Below are positions 60,889 to 64,000 of a DNA stretch of 64,000 nucleotides, piece after piece. Below the pieces are notes generated by a model. That model was given only the letters and a program-made list of their open reading frames with translations. It was not told where the DNA came from and searched no databases. Source of the DNA: JAIESQ01 sp964495375. GTDB taxonomy: Bacteria; Planctomycetota; Planctomycetia; Pirellulales; JAEUIK01. Within the stretch, counting starts at the first letter, position 1. Every line of letters starts with the position of its first letter. The position numbers and the translations under genes are program-made. The stretch spans positions 1 to 64,000 of the forward strand of contig CAZBWM010000001.1 in NCBI GenBank assembly GCA_964495375.1, given 5' to 3'.

Positions 60889-61917
60889 GTGACCTCGGAG
60901 CCCTCTGTGGCCATCCGCATTGCTGGTGCGTTTCACGCACCCTACAAAGCACTACTCACAACGCTACTATTCGTTGCAGCTTTCGCCGTGCCCTCATCGG
61001 CAGCCGATCCACTGCCAAGCTGGAACGACGGGCCCGCCAAGGCAGCCATCACGCAGTTCGTCGACCGTGTGACGCGCGAGGGCTCATCCGAATTCGTCCC
61101 AGCGGATCAGCGCATCGCCACATTCGATAACGATGGCACGCTGTGGTGCGAACAGCCCAACTACGTGCAGGTGGTGTTCGCCGTCGAGCGACTTAAGGCG
61201 CTCGCTCCCGAGCACCCCAAGTGGCGCGACGAGGAGCCCTACGCAGCGATGCTCAAGGCGAACCCCGAGCTACCACTCTCCGGCGGGCTCAAAGCCTTCG
61301 AGAAGCTGTTGATGGCCACGCACGCCGGCATGAGCACCGCCGATTTCGAGCGGATCGTCATCGACTGGCTCGCCACTCACCAGCACCCGCGTTTTCGCCG
61401 ACCCTACACGGCGTGCGTCTACCAGCCGATGCTCGAAGTGCTCGCCTATTTCCGCGCCCGCGGTTTCAAGACCTTTATCGTTTCCGGCGGCGGCGCGGAG
61501 TTCGTGCGGCCATGGACCGAGCGCGCCTACGGCATCCCGTCCGAACAAGTCGTCGGCAGCACGATTAAGACCGAGTTCAAGCTCATCGACGGCCAGCCCG
61601 TGCTGATGCGGCTGCCCGATATCGACTTCGTCGACGACGGGCCAGGCAAGCCCGTGGGGATCGGCAAATTCATCGGGCGAAGGCCGATCGCGGCGTTCGG
61701 CAACTCCGATCACGACATGCCGATGCTCGAGTGGACGACAATCGCCGACGGACCACGGCTCGGCATGCTCGTCCACCATACCGATGCCCAGCGCGAGTAC
61801 GCCTACGACCGGCAATCGCACGTCGGCCAGCTCGACAAAGGGCTCGACCAGGCCGCCGCCCGCGGCTGGACCCTCATCGACATGCGCCGCGACTGGCGGG
61901 TGATTTTTCCCGAGTAA
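60889..61917 (+). CDS. Secreted HAD-superfamily phosphatase
   Basis: 342 aa with GTG 60889 or GTG 60907 as start. A secretory segment LLTTLLFVAAFAVPSSAADP follows. Motif I is ATFDNDGTLWCEQ (Asp nucleophile and Asp two residues on); motif II FIVSGGGAEFV; motif III and IV lie in GKFIGRRPIAAFGNSDHDMP. The helical cap is between. A secreted phosphatase of the phosphoserine-phosphatase-like type is likely; the substrate is unknown. The N-terminal residues AGAFHAPYKA are encoded by the dispersed 22-mer at 60924-60945, so this end of the gene was probably remodelled by the repeat. Confidence 0.85.
   Translation: MTSEPSVAIRIAGAFHAPYKALLTTLLFVAAFAVPSSAADPLPSWNDGPAKAAITQFVDRVTREGSSEFVPADQRIATFDNDGTLWCEQPNYVQVVFAVERLKALAPEHPKWRDEEPYAAMLKANPELPLSGGLKAFEKLLMATHAGMSTADFERIVIDWLATHQHPRFRRPYTACVYQPMLEVLAYFRARGFKTFIVSGGGAEFVRPWTERAYGIPSEQVVGSTIKTEFKLIDGQPVLMRLPDIDFVDDGPGKPVGIGKFIGRRPIAAFGNSDHDMPMLEWTTIADGPRLGMLVHHTDAQREYAYDRQSHVGQLDKGLDQAAARGWTLIDMRRDWRVIFPE
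60924..60945 (+). repeat. Single copy of the 22-nt repeat inside a coding region
   Basis: The sequence tggtgcgtttcacgcaccct then ac is the exact reverse complement of the left repeat of the pair at 13680-13761. Here it is read in frame near the start of the HAD phosphatase. Confidence 0.75.
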
Positions 61918-62030
61918 GCCGCACCGGGAATCCCCGACAACTTGTCGACTTGCTGACGTTGCCGACGCCCCCAGCTACACTGGAGGCTTCTCACACTTCC
62001 CATCACGGCGCGTCGACGTAGGCGGCCCTC

Positions 62031-64000
62031 GTGACCCATTCTGGCGTGGAACCTGAAGCGGCTGTTCCCGACTCGTCGGCCAGTTGCGCCGATCCTCTCA
62101 TCGCCACGCTCGATGCCCTGGTCGAAGACGCCGCGGTCGACCGCTCGCAGTTCTACTCATCCGCCGCGGCCGCCACGCTCGAGGCCGCCTTTCTCAGCCG
62201 GTATCGCGTGCTGGGCGTGCTCGGCCAGGGAAGCATGGGACAGGTGTTCGACGCCGAGGATGTCCGCCTGCACCGACGTGTGGCCATCAAGGTGATTGCC
62301 GCCCGCGACGCCACGACGGCCGCCTTCACGCGCCGCGAAAGTGAAGTGCTCGCCGCCCTGAGGCATCCAGGCATTGTCACCGTCTACGATTGCGGAGAGT
62401 TGGCCGACGGCCGCCCCTACTTCGTCATGGAGCAGGTGCCGGGCGAGAATCTGCTCGACTACTGCCGCACGCACCAGCTCGGCCTGCGCGACAAGCTCGA
62501 GCTGATGCGGTTGATCGCCCGCTCGGTCGGCATGGCCCACCTGCTGACGATCGTGCATCGCGATCTCAAGCCGCAGAACATCCGGGTGCGTCCCGACGGC
62601 AAGCCGACGATTCTCGATTTCGGCATCGCCAAGTTCGAGAGCCTCGACGTGGCTGGTAGCGCTGGCGACGAACTAAGCCGGCCGCAAAACGCCGATCACG
62701 GGCAAACAACTCGCACACCGTACGAAACCGTCGTCCGCGGCGGCATCAAAGGCACCTTGCGGTACATGAGCCCGGAGCAAGCCGCGGGCGAAACAGTCGA
62801 CAGCCGCGCCGATGTGTATGCTCTGGGGCTGATTCTCTACGAGCTTTTGACCGGTACGCTGCCGCACGACGAGCCCGCGTCGGACATCACGCCGGCGCGC
62901 TGGGCAGCGCGATTGCGAGCGCAACCCGCCAGAAACGTGCAGCGATTGGCTCCGCAGGTTCCGGCCGATGTCGCGGCGCTGGTCGAGCGCTGCCTCGCGC
63001 AACGGGCGGCCGATCGTTATGCCACGGCCGGCGAATTGGCCGACGATCTCGACGCCTACCTGGCCGGGGAACCGGTCGCGGCCGTCGCCCGGTATCGCGC
63101 GCTCTACCGATTGCGGAAGTTCGCGCGGCGACACTGGATTTCCACGGCATTGGGCGTGACCGCGGCCGGCATTCTAGTGGCGGTCATTACGCTGGCATTC
63201 GGGCGCGTGCGCGAGGAACGCAATCTGGCCCGCGAGCATGCCGCCCGGGCCGAGGCCAGTTTGCGCGTGGCTGCCGTGGAACGCCGCCGCGCCGAGGAAC
63301 ATCTGGCCGTCGCCCAGCGCGAAGAGCGCCGGGCCCGCGAGCGCGAGCTCGCCACCGAGCGACACCTCTACACCGAGCACATGGGGCAGGCCAAGCGGTT
63401 GATCGATTCGGGAAACCTGTTCCAGGCGATCGCGCTACTCGACCAGTATTCCCCCGTTAAGGCGCAGGGTTCACCCGATGGCGCGACAAGCTCGGGGCTG
63501 GCGGATCACCGCGGCTTCGAATGGCACTATCTCAAGCAGCTTTGCCAGCGCGAACATCGGCGATTGGTCGGACACGGCACGGCGGTCAATTGCGTGCGTT
63601 ATTCGCGCGATGGTTCGTATCTGGCCAGCGGCGATGATGCCGGCGCCGTGCGCATTTGGCGACTGGATGGCAGCGGCGAACCGCTGACAATCGACGCCCA
63701 TCGCCATGCGGTCGTCGACGTCGCGTTCAGCGGCAATGGCCAGGTGCTGGCCACGATCGGCGAAGACCGCGCTTGCCGGGTGTGGGAGACATCGACGGGC
63801 CACGCGCTGGGCGAGCTGCGCGCGAACCTCAATCCGCTGGTCTCGCCGCCGTTAACTTCGGTCGGCCTCTCCAGCGACGGAAGCCAGTGCGCCACCGGCG
63901 ACAGCCAAGGACAAGTGACGCTGTGGCAAGTCGCCACGCACGAAGGGCGCCGGCTCGAAAATGCCCAGTCCCGGCCAGGACCTTGCTATGTCGCCTTCTC
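62031..64000 (+). CDS. Serine/threonine protein kinase with WD40 repeats (cut by right edge)
   Basis: Open to the end of the window, 656 codons visible; GTG 62031 is the first start after an in-frame tag at 62019-62021. The kinase domain (about 57-345) has the glycine loop VLGQGSMGQVF, Lys87 in VAIKVI, HRDLKPQN with Asp178, DFGIAK with Asp196 and TLRYMSPEQAAG, so it should be active. One transmembrane helix follows (about 370-392, WISTALGVTAAGILVAVITL), then a charged coiled coil (EHAARAEASLRVAAVERRRA) and WD40 repeats (NCVRYSRDGSYLASGDDAGA, VRIWRL, VVDVAFSGNGQVLATIGEDR). The propeller would be outside the cytoplasm and the kinase inside. Such kinase-WD40 fusions are typical of planctomycetes. 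Confidence 0.93.
   Translation, partial: MTHSGVEPEAAVPDSSASCADPLIATLDALVEDAAVDRSQFYSSAAAATLEAAFLSRYRVLGVLGQGSMGQVFDAEDVRLHRRVAIKVIAARDATTAAFTRRESEVLAALRHPGIVTVYDCGELADGRPYFVMEQVPGENLLDYCRTHQLGLRDKLELMRLIARSVGMAHLLTIVHRDLKPQNIRVRPDGKPTILDFGIAKFESLDVAGSAGDELSRPQNADHGQTTRTPYETVVRGGIKGTLRYMSPEQAAGETVDSRADVYALGLILYELLTGTLPHDEPASDITPARWAARLRAQPARNVQRLAPQVPADVAALVERCLAQRAADRYATAGELADDLDAYLAGEPVAAVARYRALYRLRKFARRHWISTALGVTAAGILVAVITLAFGRVREERNLAREHAARAEASLRVAAVERRRAEEHLAVAQREERRARERELATERHLYTEHMGQAKRLIDSGNLFQAIALLDQYSPVKAQGSPDGATSSGLADHRGFEWHYLKQLCQREHRRLVGHGTAVNCVRYSRDGSYLASGDDAGAVRIWRLDGSGEPLTIDAHRHAVVDVAFSGNGQVLATIGEDRACRVWETSTGHALGELRANLNPLVSPPLTSVGLSSDGSQCATGDSQGQVTLWQVATHEGRRLENAQSRPGPCYVAF

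Overview
The window looks like chromosome of a high-GC planctomycete, probably of the Pirellula / Rhodopirellula / Lacipirellula type. The grounds are a Cys-rich 'YTV' repeat protein (a planctomycete cell-wall family), a giant SdrD-type B-domain adhesin with the LEPR N-terminal motif, two PEP-CTERM proteins, a Ser/Thr kinase fused to WD40 repeats, a Tat-exported sugar-isomerase-like protein, an outer-membrane lipoprotein pair (BamD-like and LptE-like), many GTG/TTG starts and loosely packed genes. No plasmid, prophage, transposase or CRISPR array was found. The assignment rests on family recognition only.

Layout. 0-9 kb: secreted propeller/toroid protein, hybrid histidine kinase, DUF309 protein, a CopZ-like zinc/2Fe-2S protein, an acetyltransferase-like protein, small membrane and coiled-coil proteins, ending at a strong terminator. 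9-15 kb (minus): large B-domain adhesin and a secreted WD40 protein. 15-22 kb: D-aminoacylase-like amidohydrolase, alpha/beta hydrolase, TPR membrane protein, CPBP protease, OpgC-like acyltransferase. 22-27.2 kb (minus): two PEP-CTERM proteins that share a duplicated 5' leader, and the YTV protein. 27.9-32.5 kb: Rex, orphan HicB, Uma2 nuclease, tRNA-Gln(TTG), tandem SGNH paralogues.

32.6-48.2 kb is mostly housekeeping on the plus strand: purA, uppS, (a 514-aa unknown plus a repeat-rich gap), cdsA, phoH, an HD phosphodiesterase of PgpH type, ybeY, a CorC-like gene, recO, a BamD-like and an LptE-like lipoprotein, folP and proA. UppS and CdsA feed peptidoglycan/lipid synthesis; PhoH-YbeY-CorC is a widely conserved cluster; BamD/LptE-like genes point to an outer membrane.

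48.2-64 kb: FliM/FliN-like protein, HD protein, a RelE/ParE-type toxin-antitoxin pair, membrane and secreted proteins of unknown role, a membrane-anchored P-loop ATPase, a His/Cys-rich CHRCH-repeat protein, an HTTM protein, a Tat-exported TIM-barrel protein, a DUF1877 protein, a HAD phosphatase, and a kinase-WD40 gene cut by the right edge.

The least ordinary signals are non-coding or repeat-based: the ~113-bp leader shared by both PEP-CTERM genes; a hairpin that separates a good Shine-Dalgarno from the only possible phoH start codon; twin GACGCAA hairpin units in the uppS-cdsA gap; several families of short palindromes dispersed between genes, one copy of which appears to be built into the N-terminus of a HAD phosphatase; and the 16-residue periodic YTV protein. 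No clear multi-gene undescribed system was identified.
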